The notes beneath the pieces were generated by a model. It ran no database searches and was not told the origin of the DNA. It saw nothing but the letters and a program-made list of their open reading frames with translations. 64,000 nt of DNA from Erysipelothrix piscisicarius (GTDB lineage Bacteria > Bacillota_I > Bacilli_A > Erysipelotrichales > Erysipelotrichaceae), in contig NZ_CP034234.1 of assembly GCF_003931795.1 (NCBI RefSeq), forward strand, positions 1,240,001 through 1,304,000, read 5' to 3'. The position numbers and the translations under genes are program-made. Positions 8,988 through 18,168 of this stretch are shown here, one piece after another. Positions within the stretch are counted from its first letter, which is position 1, and each line of letters begins with the position of its first letter.

Positions 8988-9665
8988 CTAGTTTGAGGTT
9001 GGGAGGACTCGATTGACTTCTCCCGCTAAATTCGAAATTGGAAGTGTCTGAAGCACTACTTGACCGGGTCCAGTCAACTTAACCAAGAAGAACCCTTCAC
9101 CACCGAAAAATTTATTACTTAAACCTTTTACGGTTTCAATTGCATAAGATACACCGGTTTCAAACATAAATAAATTCCCTTGATCGACTAATAAGGACTC
9201 ACCTGCTTGAAGATCATACGTAATGAGTGACCCATCCGCTTCAAGAAAGAGGTTCCCAATGCCTGAAAATTTTTGAAGAATAAAACCCTCACCACCAAAG
9301 AATCCAGCCGATAATTTTTTGGTGAATTCGTTGGAAAATTCAACGCCTGGTTCCGAAGCGAGAAAGGCATTTTTTTGAGCGATAAAGGTTTTAGAACCGT
9401 CCATAACGATATGTTTAATTACACCTGGCATCGACATTGCGAACGCAATTTCTTGATTGGAAGCCTCAGCAGTATACGTATTTTGGAAAAATCCTTCTCC
9501 CGAAAAAGCACGGCCAAACGCTTTCTTAAAGCCGCCTCCCGAATGTACCTTATAAGTCATATTGGAGGTCATCCAAGACATATTTCCAGCACTTGTAACT
9601 AAGGACTCCCCCTCATTAAGAAAACAGCGTAGGACTGGATAAGTCCCTTCAATTTTAAATTCCAT
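8988..9665 (-). CDS. AIM24 / TIGR00266 family protein
   Basis: This 225-aa protein consists almost wholly of the AIM24 (DUF124) beta-helix fold. Repeated glycine-rich segments (SGGGFKKAFGRAFSGEGFF, SAGFFGGEGFIL, NKFFGGEGFFLVKLTG) are hallmarks of the TIGR00266 family. There is no signal peptide or membrane segment. The molecular role of bacterial members is not established. It has its own RBS (GGAGAACG) and stands alone. Its terminator has been split by the IS just downstream, so its transcripts may now run into the IS tip hairpin. The family call is secure; function is unknown. Confidence 0.9.
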   Translation of the reverse strand: MEFKIEGTYPVLRCFLNEGESLVTSAGNMSWMTSNMTYKVHSGGGFKKAFGRAFSGEGFFQNTYTAEASNQEIAFAMSMPGVIKHIVMDGSKTFIAQKNAFLASEPGVEFSNEFTKKLSAGFFGGEGFILQKFSGIGNLFLEADGSLITYDLQAGESLLVDQGNLFMFETGVSYAIETVKGLSNKFFGGEGFFLVKLTGPGQVVLQTLPISNLAGEVNRVLPTSN

Positions 9666-9704
9666 AAACGTTCTCCTTTTCTTGAATTATATCATAAACA
9701 ACAA

Positions 9705-9725
9705 AAAGAGGCATTATGCCTCTTT
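9705..9725 (-). terminator. Terminator of the C69 peptidase gene
   Basis: AAAGAGGCAT and ATGCCTCTTT form a perfect hairpin followed on the minus strand by U residues. It overlaps the stop codon at 9724. Confidence 0.75.
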
Positions 9726-11424
9726 AGTGTTCTTTACGATAAGACTTATAAACGAAAACCATTCCCACTAACGCTACGCCCATTGCACCGTATAGCAGTG
9801 TTTTTGATGCGGAAACCCCAGTGTTTGGCAAGGTTTTTGAAGTAGGTGTTGCACCTTGATCCGATGGACTTGGAGTATCTTCTTTTGTTGTTTCAGAACC
9901 ACTAGGTTTTTCCGTTTTCGGCTCCTCCACCTTCGGTTCCTCTGTTTTGGGTTCTTCTGTCTTTGGTTCGATTCCCTTAAGTTTTTGATCCAATGCCTTC
10001 AATTTATTAAACGCATCATCCGCAATTTGCAGCGTGTGTGCTTGGTAATCAAAATCAGCGGAACGCATCATAAAACGCTTCTCAATATTCAGTTGATCTT
10101 CAATTAAAGCATCTTCAAGTTCCTGCCATTGATTCTGAATTTCTTTACGTTTCGCATCATCTTCAAACACTTGATGCGCAATTGAATTCGCATTCCAATA
10201 CCATGAATTTTCATCAAATGATGTACTCGTAACTTGGTAAGATTTATGCGTATCAGTTATGGTTCCCATATAAGGAATATAAGGCGAAACCAAGGGTGAA
10301 CCCACAGCAAGCCACATTACCGCACCCGCATCTGTTGGCAGCGATTCTTTAATTTGAAAGATATGTGCTTCCATTGTATTAATATTACCAATTGGATACT
10401 TAAGTCTTCCTTTATCGTATTCTCCGATAATATTCCCTTTGTTATCCAATTTAATTTCATCGGAAGGAATAAAGTCTGTACCTTCGAGTCGGTTCCGTTG
10501 GAATTTCATCACATCCTTCAACCCAACCTTACCATCCATCGATTGTAGTAATTCAAAGGTATCATCATTATAATTAATGGTGCTGTTTGGGTTGATTGCT
10601 TTGATCCCAGACCAAACGCGAGAACGGTTCCCCTCACTCATTTTTATTGGATTGTATGAATTTGCGATATGGAATGATCCATTTTGTTCAACATAGCGAC
10701 CGGCTGCTATCGCAGTCTCTTTAAGATTTTCGGACTGGATTACCGCTCCCTCATCAAAACCATCAAGCGTTCCAAGGTAAAAAGCATTTGGAAAGACCCC
10801 AAACTTATCATCAGGGAATTTAATGGCCGCATATTGGTGACCGGAAAGAATTTCCATATACCACACTTCATCCTTGTCCGCTAAAACAACAATATTTCCT
10901 TCGCCAGCACCCTTTTCATCAATTACGTTTGCAATAAGTTCGATCCCTTCACGAGCAGATTGAATGCGTGGTAAAATTAACGTTGTGATGGCCGCCTCTG
11001 TTAATCCATCCGATAAATAGGGATCCACAGTTTTATAAGCTGGATCATATTTTGCAGATACCGTAGCCGTCATCACAACCCCTTTTTCATTAATTCCAGC
11101 AGCATCATACATACCTTCTTGCGGGGTTACATCAGGAATCGCAGTGTATTTAAAATTATGTTCACTTTGTGGATAGCTAAATCCATTCGATGGGTCTACA
11201 AATGGAACCGAATTATCAATCATCCGTTCCCCCACATTTTTAACAACAAAGGTTTTATTATGATTTAATTCAAGGTCTTCAGTACGACCAATAATTACAG
11301 AACCATCCTCGGTTAAATTTTTCCCAACAATGATACCGGTACAAGCAAAGGCACTTGTAATGGATAAGCTCATACCCACAAGACTTAATAGACCTGTTAA
11401 TGCAATTTTTTTTATTTTATTCAT
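9724..11424 (-). CDS. LPXTG-anchored C69 family dipeptidase
   Basis: The start is the ATG at 11424, because GGAGG lies directly upstream; an ATG 12 bp earlier overlaps that RBS. A 27-aa signal peptide ends at AFA, which places Cys28 (ACTGIIVG) at the mature N-terminus. That residue is the catalytic nucleophile of this N-terminal nucleophile (Ntn) hydrolase family (dipeptidase A type). Family blocks include GRTEDLE, AAGINEKGV and the ITTLILPRIQSAREG region. The C-terminus has a coiled segment, a repeated EEPKTEEPK wall-spanning stretch, LPNTG, a membrane helix and a basic tail, so the enzyme should be sortase-anchored. It would hydrolyse dipeptides at the cell surface. Confidence 0.92.
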   Translation of the reverse strand: MNKIKKIALTGLLSLVGMSLSITSAFACTGIIVGKNLTEDGSVIIGRTEDLELNHNKTFVVKNVGERMIDNSVPFVDPSNGFSYPQSEHNFKYTAIPDVTPQEGMYDAAGINEKGVVMTATVSAKYDPAYKTVDPYLSDGLTEAAITTLILPRIQSAREGIELIANVIDEKGAGEGNIVVLADKDEVWYMEILSGHQYAAIKFPDDKFGVFPNAFYLGTLDGFDEGAVIQSENLKETAIAAGRYVEQNGSFHIANSYNPIKMSEGNRSRVWSGIKAINPNSTINYNDDTFELLQSMDGKVGLKDVMKFQRNRLEGTDFIPSDEIKLDNKGNIIGEYDKGRLKYPIGNINTMEAHIFQIKESLPTDAGAVMWLAVGSPLVSPYIPYMGTITDTHKSYQVTSTSFDENSWYWNANSIAHQVFEDDAKRKEIQNQWQELEDALIEDQLNIEKRFMMRSADFDYQAHTLQIADDAFNKLKALDQKLKGIEPKTEEPKTEEPKVEEPKTEKPSGSETTKEDTPSPSDQGATPTSKTLPNTGVSASKTLLYGAMGVALVGMVFVYKSYRKEH

Positions 11425-11609
11425 AGTTTCCTCCATTTATAAAAAAATGCACACGAAAACATAACGTAGTTTGTTCTTTTATACCTCCCTTTCTATGTCT
11501 AAATTCATAGTATCATAATGTTTATTTTTGAAAAGATACGATTGGAAACTGGGCAATCATGTAATATTTTTCATCCATTAAGGTCTGGGCATGACACATC
11601 TAAAATAAA

Positions 11610-11638
11610 AAAACGATATACATGATGTATATCGTTTT
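11610..11638 (-). terminator. Terminator of the DAACS symporter gene
   Basis: AAAACGATATACAT (11610-11623) and ATGTATATCGTTTT (11625-11638) form a perfect 14-bp inverted repeat, preceded by an A-run that gives U on the minus transcript. Confidence 0.85.
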
Positions 11639-11643
11639 CGTTC

Positions 11644-13023
11644 TTATGACTTCACAAGTACGGGTTCCTCATTTTGTAAGGATTGAGGGGATTCATGATA
11701 CGTTTTAAGATTTAATTCTTCTAAGTCGTGTGCAACACAGACCGCACTGACCCCATCATCCACAACATTAATTGCCGTGACAAGCATTTCGACAGGACGG
11801 TTAATTGCGAGAATAAAACTGTATGCAGCAAGAGCATATTGGTTTGTATATCCCATTCCTGTAAGGATTGTAAAGAGTAGAATGGCTCCCGATCCCGGTG
11901 CAGCTGGCGTACTGATGGAACCAATGATGGTTAGAAGAATAATTGAAACTAACTCAACGATTCCAACATGATACCCTGCTACCGATGCAACAAAGAGCGT
12001 CGCAATAATTTGCGTGACTGCAGTTCCTGTCATGTTAATGGTGGAAGCGAGAGGCACAATAAAGGAGGCGACCGCTTCATCAACACCAAGCTCATTCATT
12101 ACGGTCTCTTGTTTCAATGGCAGCGTCGCTGCTGATGATGAGGTAGAGAAGCCAAATACAGCAACTTTATACATCTTCTTAATAAATGGAATGGGTGATA
12201 ACCCCGTCTTGATTGTAATAAAGAACGGAAACAACACAAACCCTAAAACAAGAAGTGTTAACGATGTTAAGATCATGTAAATGAGAGCTGGTTGTAAGTA
12301 ATCCGTTCCATATGATTCGAGCGTACGAACAAGCAAACAGAAAATTGCAATCGGACCAAACTTCATAATAACGACATCCAATAATTTCATGGAAAGAAGA
12401 TAAATTTCATCAATAAGTTTCGGTAAAACTTCCATTTTCTCACCGAGTTGTTGAGCCATAACACCTACAATAAGCGCCAGCACTACAACCGCGATAATAT
12501 TTGAATTACTGCTGAGTGTTCCTAAGGCGTTATTATTAAACGCATTAAGCAACATCGATAATGGGTTGGTCTGATTCACAACCCCTTCAGTAATCTCAAT
12601 TGCACCGAGATTCGCAATTTGGAAGACCCCTAATTTATAAGCGGTAAATCCAGTAACACTTGCTAAGACGATTGCGATGGCCAAGAGTTGCATAAAATTA
12701 CCGAACCCTTTTTTGGCGAGTTTATTTAAAACGCGTGTTTCTTGAATTTGTTGAATTGAACGCACAATTGATGTGAAAATGAGTGGCACTAATACAAGTT
12801 GTAATAAGCGCATAAAGATCTGACCAATAATATAGAAAATACCAATTGCTGTTGTATTTGCCGGCTGTAAGATATCCGCAAACAATAAATCATTAATTTG
12901 CTTCCATAGTGAAGCATTACCATTTCCAATCAAGGTTTCTCTTAAAAAGATAAAACCAAGACCGACCCCTAAACCTAAAACCAATGTCCAAATAATTCTA
13001 CGTGTGAAGTTGTTTTTCTTCAT
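11644..13023 (-). CDS. Dicarboxylate/amino acid:cation symporter (DAACS family)
   Basis: This 459-aa polytopic membrane protein is of the GltP/TcyP family length. It has the serine-rich re-entrant loop FSTSSSAATLPLKQE, then TINMTGTAV (the NMxGT motif) and APGSGAILL in the second re-entrant loop. These residues coordinate sodium and substrate in the family. It imports an acidic amino acid, dicarboxylate or cystine; the TcyP-like length makes cystine possible, but the substrate cannot be fixed by eye. RBS GGAGGG precedes the ATG. An AT-rich leader (13024-13201) with a hairpin AATAAGTTTT/AAAACTTATT at 13051-13078 may modulate expression. Confidence 0.9.
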   Translation of the reverse strand: MKKNNFTRRIIWTLVLGLGVGLGFIFLRETLIGNGNASLWKQINDLLFADILQPANTTAIGIFYIIGQIFMRLLQLVLVPLIFTSIVRSIQQIQETRVLNKLAKKGFGNFMQLLAIAIVLASVTGFTAYKLGVFQIANLGAIEITEGVVNQTNPLSMLLNAFNNNALGTLSSNSNIIAVVVLALIVGVMAQQLGEKMEVLPKLIDEIYLLSMKLLDVVIMKFGPIAIFCLLVRTLESYGTDYLQPALIYMILTSLTLLVLGFVLFPFFITIKTGLSPIPFIKKMYKVAVFGFSTSSSAATLPLKQETVMNELGVDEAVASFIVPLASTINMTGTAVTQIIATLFVASVAGYHVGIVELVSIILLTIIGSISTPAAPGSGAILLFTILTGMGYTNQYALAAYSFILAINRPVEMLVTAINVVDDGVSAVCVAHDLEELNLKTYHESPQSLQNEEPVLVKS

Positions 13024-13050
13024 ATTTCCCTCCTGTATTTGGCTCCAAAT

Positions 13051-13078
13051 AATAAGTTTTCCAAAAAAAAAACTTATT
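13051..13078 (-). promoter_or_regulatory. Leader hairpin of the DAACS gene
   Basis: AATAAGTTTT (13051-13060) and AAAACTTATT (13069-13078) flank a poly-A loop in the 5' leader. It could be an attenuator or the end of a small upstream transcript. No known riboswitch class is recognised. Confidence 0.25.
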
Positions 13079-13201
13079 TTGAATCAAATAAGTCCGAAAA
13101 GAATATAAATATATACTAAAAAAATATATTTTTACTCCTTATAAACATCTCGTGCTTACTTAAAGGATTCGTATGTAGTGTATCAAAGTTACTCTAAGAA
13201 T

Positions 13202-13684
13202 TCAAGACCCATAATACGACAAAATATGATTTTTAAAACAAGGGTCCGAAACGGAAATAAAATAAGGTTTCATGATTGCTTGTGTTTTCTGTGCTTGGGA
13301 TGAGGCAAGTACAATGGTTGGATGATAAACCCTAAACCCCATCTTTCCCGGTGTATGAGCCGATTTTAAAATTTTAAGCTTATCAAAATCATCGCCACAA
13401 ATCGCAAAAAAAACCGGATTCGATTCATCTGATACATAGATGAGCAGACCATCTTTTAAATCTGATAGGCAGTATGGAATGTTTTGTAAATCTTGAATAT
13501 CTTTTTTCCAAAGTGTTACAAAATGACCCTTCTTTTGAGGCGTGCTCCGCCCCTCTCGAAAAACAATTTCAAATTGATGGTTAATCATAACATTCATCCC
13601 TGAATAGGCTTCATTATAGGGATCTCGTGACATGATATTTACCGGAATACCTGCTTTAAGCAGTGCTTCAATGCCTTTTGACAT
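13202..13684 (-). CDS. MepB-like protein
   Basis: The start is the ATG at 13684 (MSKGIEALL), which follows GAGGAG; an earlier ATG overlaps that site. The 160-aa sequence has the order of conserved blocks seen in staphylococcal MepB: GHFVTLWKK, a central ISV/CGDDFDKLKILKS segment, GKMGFRVYHP and the QKTQAIMKPYF motif near the C-terminus. MepB accompanies the MepRA multidrug efflux genes in staphylococci, but its biochemical role is unknown. No mepR or mepA homologue is nearby here. No signal peptide or membrane segment is seen. Confidence 0.7.
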   Translation of the reverse strand: MSKGIEALLKAGIPVNIMSRDPYNEAYSGMNVMINHQFEIVFREGRSTPQKKGHFVTLWKKDIQDLQNIPYCLSDLKDGLLIYVSDESNPVFFAICGDDFDKLKILKSAHTPGKMGFRVYHPTIVLASSQAQKTQAIMKPYFISVSDPCFKNHILSYYGS

Positions 13685-13703
13685 ATAAACTCCTCTCATT
13701 AAA

Positions 13704-13723
13704 AAGAAGTCCTAAGACTTCTT
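13704..13723 (-). terminator. Terminator of the 82-aa gene
   Basis: AAGAAGTC and GACTTCTT form a perfect 8-bp stem with a 4-nt loop and a U-run on the minus strand. It overlaps the stop at 13722. Confidence 0.75.
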
Positions 13724-13970
13724 ATTTGTTTATTTCGTATTCAAGAACATCCTTCGCAATGTCCGCTTGTGTTACCGTATGGTCGTCGTTCACAATCATG
13801 ATTTTCTTACCATCTAAAGCATCTTGACCATATTTTTCTTTAAGGTAATTCAGAGCTTCACGTTCTTTAACTTTATCTTGAATAATGTCTTTTTCGATTA
13901 TTTTTTTAACGATTACACCAACACCGAGTACGGCTGCTGCACCGAATGCTACTTTAAATAATTTATTCAT
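13722..13970 (-). CDS. Small membrane-anchored protein, unrecognised
   Basis: This 82-aa protein starts with a basic and hydrophobic segment (MNKLFKVAFGAAAVLGVGVIV), a likely membrane anchor, followed by a charged helical region and a short C-terminal domain. RBS GGAGGT and its own terminator support a real gene. No family is recognised. It lies between the MepB-like gene and a HAD phosphatase without an obvious link to either. Confidence 0.65.
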   Translation of the reverse strand: MNKLFKVAFGAAAVLGVGVIVKKIIEKDIIQDKVKEREALNYLKEKYGQDALDGKKIMIVNDDHTVTQADIAKDVLEYEINK

Positions 13971-14028
13971 AATAGTACCTCCTTGTTAGTAATATTATAA
14001 CACGCCCTCTCACGATTATCATTAATTA

Positions 14029-14889
14029 TCATAAGACGTTCACATCAATTAAATGTTCCGCAATATATTCCGCCACGCCATTCTCATTATTACTTCTCGT
14101 AATCGTATCCGCAACGATTTTTAAAGTATGTCGAGCATTTTCCATTGCAACACCAATCCCCGATTGTTTTATCATGGTTAGGTCATTATCACTGTCACCA
14201 AAACAAATTATCTCATTAGGTTGTATCCCACGACTTGCGGCATATGCCATTATTGCATCGCCTTTATTAATGCGCTTAGGCATTATTTCCGCCCACCCAG
14301 GCGCAACCATTAACAGATCAAAATCCGACTCCATTTCAAAAGCAATACGTTCCTTTACCAATTCCGTATAGTCTGCATTTTGAATATAGACGATTTTCAG
14401 AATTGAATCTCCCTTTTCAAAACGGTCGTGAATATCGTCTAAATGATTTATTTTAGAAACTCTTGTGCCATCACTAAAAAATCTCAAGCGATCTTCATCT
14501 TCACCAAAAACAAAATCTTCTTCCGATTTGGAATCCATTTGAAAATATATAATGTCATCAAAGCAATAGAGAATGCCCATAAAATACTTCGTACCCAGTG
14601 CCTCCATGCGCTCACATGCTTCATAACTCATTGGAGGTTCAATTGCCTTATAATTTCGAATAGGATGCTCTACACGCATCCCATTGAGTGACACAATGGG
14701 AATTTCATTTGGATCAAGACCCAAGGCTTCCGCAATCGCTGCAGCACTTTCATAATTTCGCCCCGTCGCAAGCATGAACTCATATCCTTGATTGCGCGCT
14801 GCATGAATCACCTCCCGTGTACGGTCCGTAATGACATGTTCAGAATTCAATAAAGTACCATCAATATCACTTGCTATTAACTTAATCAT
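14029..14889 (-). CDS. Cof-type HAD-IIB sugar-phosphate phosphatase
   Basis: This 286-aa cytosolic protein has all four HAD motifs: I, SDIDGTLLN at residue 6; II, LATGRN; III, the lysine in RINKGDAI; and IV, CFGDSDNDLTMI. The cap between motifs II and III is of the IIB (Cof) type. The family dephosphorylates sugar phosphates, FMN or similar small substrates; the exact one cannot be read from sequence. The next gene upstream (prolyl aminopeptidase) starts 15 bp away on the same strand, so the two are probably co-transcribed. Confidence 0.92.
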   Translation of the reverse strand: MIKLIASDIDGTLLNSEHVITDRTREVIHAARNQGYEFMLATGRNYESAAAIAEALGLDPNEIPIVSLNGMRVEHPIRNYKAIEPPMSYEACERMEALGTKYFMGILYCFDDIIYFQMDSKSEEDFVFGEDEDRLRFFSDGTRVSKINHLDDIHDRFEKGDSILKIVYIQNADYTELVKERIAFEMESDFDLLMVAPGWAEIMPKRINKGDAIMAYAASRGIQPNEIICFGDSDNDLTMIKQSGIGVAMENARHTLKIVADTITRSNNENGVAEYIAEHLIDVNVL

Positions 14890-14904
14890 AAAAAGCTCCT
14901 TTAT

Positions 14905-15816
14905 CTATTTATTTTCAAGATTTTTCATTATTTCCACTAATTTGTTAAACATCGCGTCCTCATAAGGGCTGTGTCCACTTGTCTCCACCAAATGAAATTG
15001 CACCTGATCCAGTTTTTGTGCTAACGCATAAGCACCACTGGGGCGACAATCCACATCATACCGTCCATGCACAATTTCAGTTGGAATCGATTGAATACAT
15101 TCAATATGATTGAGAATGTATTGATCATCATCCCAAAACATGTTATTCGCAAAGAAATGACACTCAAGCGTCGCAAGACTGATGTCACCATCAGAGATTT
15201 CTAAATGCTGTGCCTTAGGTACCAAATGTACTAACGAGCTTTCCCATGTTGACCACGCTTTTGCACACAGTCGTTTTTGCTCATCATCGCCTTTGGTGAA
15301 AACATGATAGTAAGCACTGATTAAATCATGACGCTTATCAGGAGCAATGACAGCTTTAAATGCTTCATGTTCTTCTGGATAAAAATACGATGCCCCTTCT
15401 TGATAGAGCCAATCAATATCCGATTTTCTTCCCAAAAAGATACCTCGCAATACCAATTGCGAAACACGATTTGGATGTTTAATCGCATATAACAGTGCTA
15501 ATGTTGATCCATAACTACCACCAAATACAATCCAAGACTCAAGACCATAATGTCGACGAATCATTTCAAGATCTTCAACACCTGTAAAGGGCGTATTATC
15601 TACCAAGGTCGCAAAGGGTTTTGACTGACCGCAACCGCGTTGATCAAAAGCAATCACAAACCATTTCGTTAAATCAAAAAAACTAAATGATTTCTCAGAG
15701 ATCGACCCACCCGGTCCACCGTGTAAAAAAACAACCGCAGGATTCTCGCGATTTCCACGCGTATAAACCGCTAATGTTTGACCATCATGCGTTCTTAATT
15801 GTTCTGTTATTTCCAT
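14905..15816 (-). CDS. pip: Prolyl aminopeptidase (proline iminopeptidase)
   Basis: This 303-aa alpha/beta hydrolase of family S33 has the oxyanion segment HGGPGGS, the family-specific FDQRGCGQSKP, and nucleophile Ser in GGSYGSTLALLYA near residue 101. Asp in GRYDVDCRP and His in SGHSPYED complete the triad. It removes N-terminal proline from peptides in the cytosol. Its length and motifs match the 300-330 aa family. It probably forms a two-gene unit with the HAD phosphatase downstream. Confidence 0.9.
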   Translation of the reverse strand: MEITEQLRTHDGQTLAVYTRGNRENPAVVFLHGGPGGSISEKSFSFFDLTKWFVIAFDQRGCGQSKPFATLVDNTPFTGVEDLEMIRRHYGLESWIVFGGSYGSTLALLYAIKHPNRVSQLVLRGIFLGRKSDIDWLYQEGASYFYPEEHEAFKAVIAPDKRHDLISAYYHVFTKGDDEQKRLCAKAWSTWESSLVHLVPKAQHLEISDGDISLATLECHFFANNMFWDDDQYILNHIECIQSIPTEIVHGRYDVDCRPSGAYALAQKLDQVQFHLVETSGHSPYEDAMFNKLVEIMKNLENK

Positions 15817-15935
15817 CTTTAACCTCTTTTTCTTTTTATTATTATATCATGAATTTAAATGTGTCTAGAAAACTTGAAATAATATATCGTAATCGCTATT
15901 ATAAGTATGTTATGTAATTGAAAAGAGGTCAAACT

Positions 15936-16769
15936 ATGAACGAATTACAACGCGAAGATTATAATATTTTAGTTTGGGTTAAAGCATTTTGTGAACGAGA
16001 GAAGATTAATTATTTCCTTTATGCAGGGACATTACTGGGTGCGATTCGTCATCAAGGTTTTATTCCCTGGGATGATGATGTTGATATCGCAATGGAGCGC
16101 GAAGATTTCGAACGGTTTGATACACTCATGGCCAAAGAACTTGACCATAATTCACCTTACCGATACCAATCACGCATTAAGGATAAATACCTTGCGATTG
16201 AGTATTCCAAAGTACGCTCCGATGTTTTAAAAATCAAAGAAACTGTTTCAAAAACTCAAAAAGGATATGAAGGTGCATGGGTTGATATTTTCCCAATGGA
16301 TCGCGTTCCAGACGACGAGACGCTACGTCGTGAACAATTTGAGCAGGTCAATAAGTATACGCGTCTTCTACGCATTTTCTTATTAGTTCAAGAAACGGAG
16401 AATGATAAAGGCGTTAAACTTATCGTAAAGAAAACAATGCAATTCCTTAATGAAAAATTATACAAGATTAATGTTTTTATTCCAATTTTGATGAAAAAAC
16501 GCTATAAAGCCATGACCAAATACAAGGACGTCGATACGACATATATTGGAGACTTAAGTTATTTATACTTTGAAAATTACGACCAATTTAATGCAACGTT
16601 AATTGATCGTAAATATATTGAAAACCCAGTCGAGGTTCTCTTCGAAGATGAGATGTTTAAGGTGCCAACCTATTCCGATGCAGTGTTAACACGTGCATTT
16701 GGCGACTATATGACACTCCCCAAAGAAGAAGACCGAAAGATACACCGTATTGAAACCTTAGAATCATAA
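15936..16769 (+). CDS. LicD family phosphotransferase
   Basis: The ATG at 15936 follows GAGGTC at good spacing; a TTG 18 bp upstream is in frame but lacks an RBS. The 277-aa protein has the LicD signature YAGTLLGAIRHQGFIPWDDD with the metal-binding DDD (about residues 45-47), then WVDIFPMDRVPD. LicD enzymes transfer phosphocholine onto cell-surface glycans. In this window a choline-binding type GW-repeat protein (18670-20544) would bind such groups, which supports phosphocholine as the donor, although some LicD proteins use other phospho-ligands. Confidence 0.88.
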   Translation: MNELQREDYNILVWVKAFCEREKINYFLYAGTLLGAIRHQGFIPWDDDVDIAMEREDFERFDTLMAKELDHNSPYRYQSRIKDKYLAIEYSKVRSDVLKIKETVSKTQKGYEGAWVDIFPMDRVPDDETLRREQFEQVNKYTRLLRIFLLVQETENDKGVKLIVKKTMQFLNEKLYKINVFIPILMKKRYKAMTKYKDVDTTYIGDLSYLYFENYDQFNATLIDRKYIENPVEVLFEDEMFKVPTYSDAVLTRAFGDYMTLPKEEDRKIHRIETLES

Positions 16770-16809
16770 AAAAAGTGTATGTTCCCATATCTGGAACATA
16801 CACTTTTTT
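16769..16809. terminator. Bidirectional terminator between licD and the CofE-like gene
   Basis: AAAAAGTGTATGTTCC and GGAACATACACTTTTT form a 16-bp perfect stem with A- and T-runs on both sides, serving both convergent genes. Confidence 0.9.
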
Positions 16810-16811
16810 AT

Positions 16812-18002
16812 TTAATCTGCAAAGTTATCAAAATACCCTTGAACAAACACAATAGGCGTTCCTTTATCGCCAGAACCACTTGTTAAGTCACAAAGTGAAC
16901 CAATAAGGTCCACCAAACGACGCGGTGTCGTTCCTTGTGCAGCCATATTGCCAACTAGATTATCATCTTTATCTTTAATATGAGCTTCAATTGCTTTCTT
17001 AAGCGCTTCACCTTCTAAATCTTTAAAATCATTATCGGCAAGATACTTAAGTTTCAATTCATTCGGTGTACCTTCAAGACCTTTTGTGTAAGCTGGAGAA
17101 ACTGTAGGATCTGCAAGTTCCCAAATCTTTCCAATTGGATCCTTAAACGCACCATCTCCATAAACCATAACTTCCACATGCTTTGAAGTTGCTTCAAGCA
17201 TACGTTTTTGAATATCTTCAACTAAATCTGTGCATTCTCTTGGGAAAAGTTTTACAGAATCTTCAGTAGATTTATTTGAGCCAAGGAGACCATAGCGTTC
17301 ATTATAACCACTACCATCAACACTTTCATTTAAAATATCGTCGAGACCACAAACAATTTTTGCTCCATTATCGCGTAAAATTCGTTTCGTACGTGGATTG
17401 GTATGAATATCACACGCTAAAACTTTATCTGTATAATCTAAGATTGTGCGTGGGTTGTTTGAGAAAATAATTTCAACTTCCGCACCTGCTTCTTCAATAA
17501 TACTTGCGTAATAAGCAACGTAATCAATTCCAGTGAAAGGGTGTTTGTTCTCACCAAACAAACCACGATATTGCTCAAGATTTAGAACATCACTATATGG
17601 GTTAATACCTGATGCATCAAGCTGATCAAGACTCACAAGTTCATTACCTACTTCATCTGAAGGGTAACTTAACATGAGCACTACCTTATCAACACCTTTA
17701 GCGATTCCACGTAAACAAATTGAAAAACGGTTCCGTGAAAGGATTGGGAAAATCACACCCACAGTTCCACCTTCCATTTTCTTATTTACATCTTTTGCAA
17801 TGGCATCAACAGAAACATAATTTCCTTGAGCACGAGCAACAATGGACTCCGTTAATGCGATAATATCACGATCACGCACATCAAAATTTTCACTCTTTCC
17901 AGCTTCCAAAATGCTTTCTGTAACGATTTGAGCTAAATCATCACCTTCGCGAATGATCGGACAACGAACACCTCTTGAAACAGTACCAATTTTTCTTTCC
18001 AT
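16812..18002 (-). CDS. Coenzyme F420-0:L-glutamate ligase-like (CofE family) protein
   Basis: The start is the ATG at 18002, which lies 9 bp after AAAGG. The 396-aa protein begins with the CofE-type segment VRCPIIREGDDLAQIV and DIIALTESIVARAQG, and has the VMVYGDGAFKDPIG block and a C-terminal SLCDLTSGSGDKGTP motif. True CofE is about 250 aa and adds glutamate to F420. This longer form occurs in gut and animal Firmicutes that do not make F420, and its substrate is not known. No F420 gene is in the window. The family is clear; the function is not. Confidence 0.75.
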   Translation of the reverse strand: MERKIGTVSRGVRCPIIREGDDLAQIVTESILEAGKSENFDVRDRDIIALTESIVARAQGNYVSVDAIAKDVNKKMEGGTVGVIFPILSRNRFSICLRGIAKGVDKVVLMLSYPSDEVGNELVSLDQLDASGINPYSDVLNLEQYRGLFGENKHPFTGIDYVAYYASIIEEAGAEVEIIFSNNPRTILDYTDKVLACDIHTNPRTKRILRDNGAKIVCGLDDILNESVDGSGYNERYGLLGSNKSTEDSVKLFPRECTDLVEDIQKRMLEATSKHVEVMVYGDGAFKDPIGKIWELADPTVSPAYTKGLEGTPNELKLKYLADNDFKDLEGEALKKAIEAHIKDKDDNLVGNMAAQGTTPRRLVDLIGSLCDLTSGSGDKGTPIVFVQGYFDNFAD

Positions 18003-18168
18003 ATATAACATCCTTTTTCTTTATAAAACACCGAAAGCCTCGTATAGAGGCAATCCATTAATGATTGTAACACATTTAAGCATAAATTTAAATAAAAAAT
18101 ATAAAACAGTATCACTTTAGGATACGTTTATGCTATGATATCACTAAAACAATTTTAGAGGTTAACCA

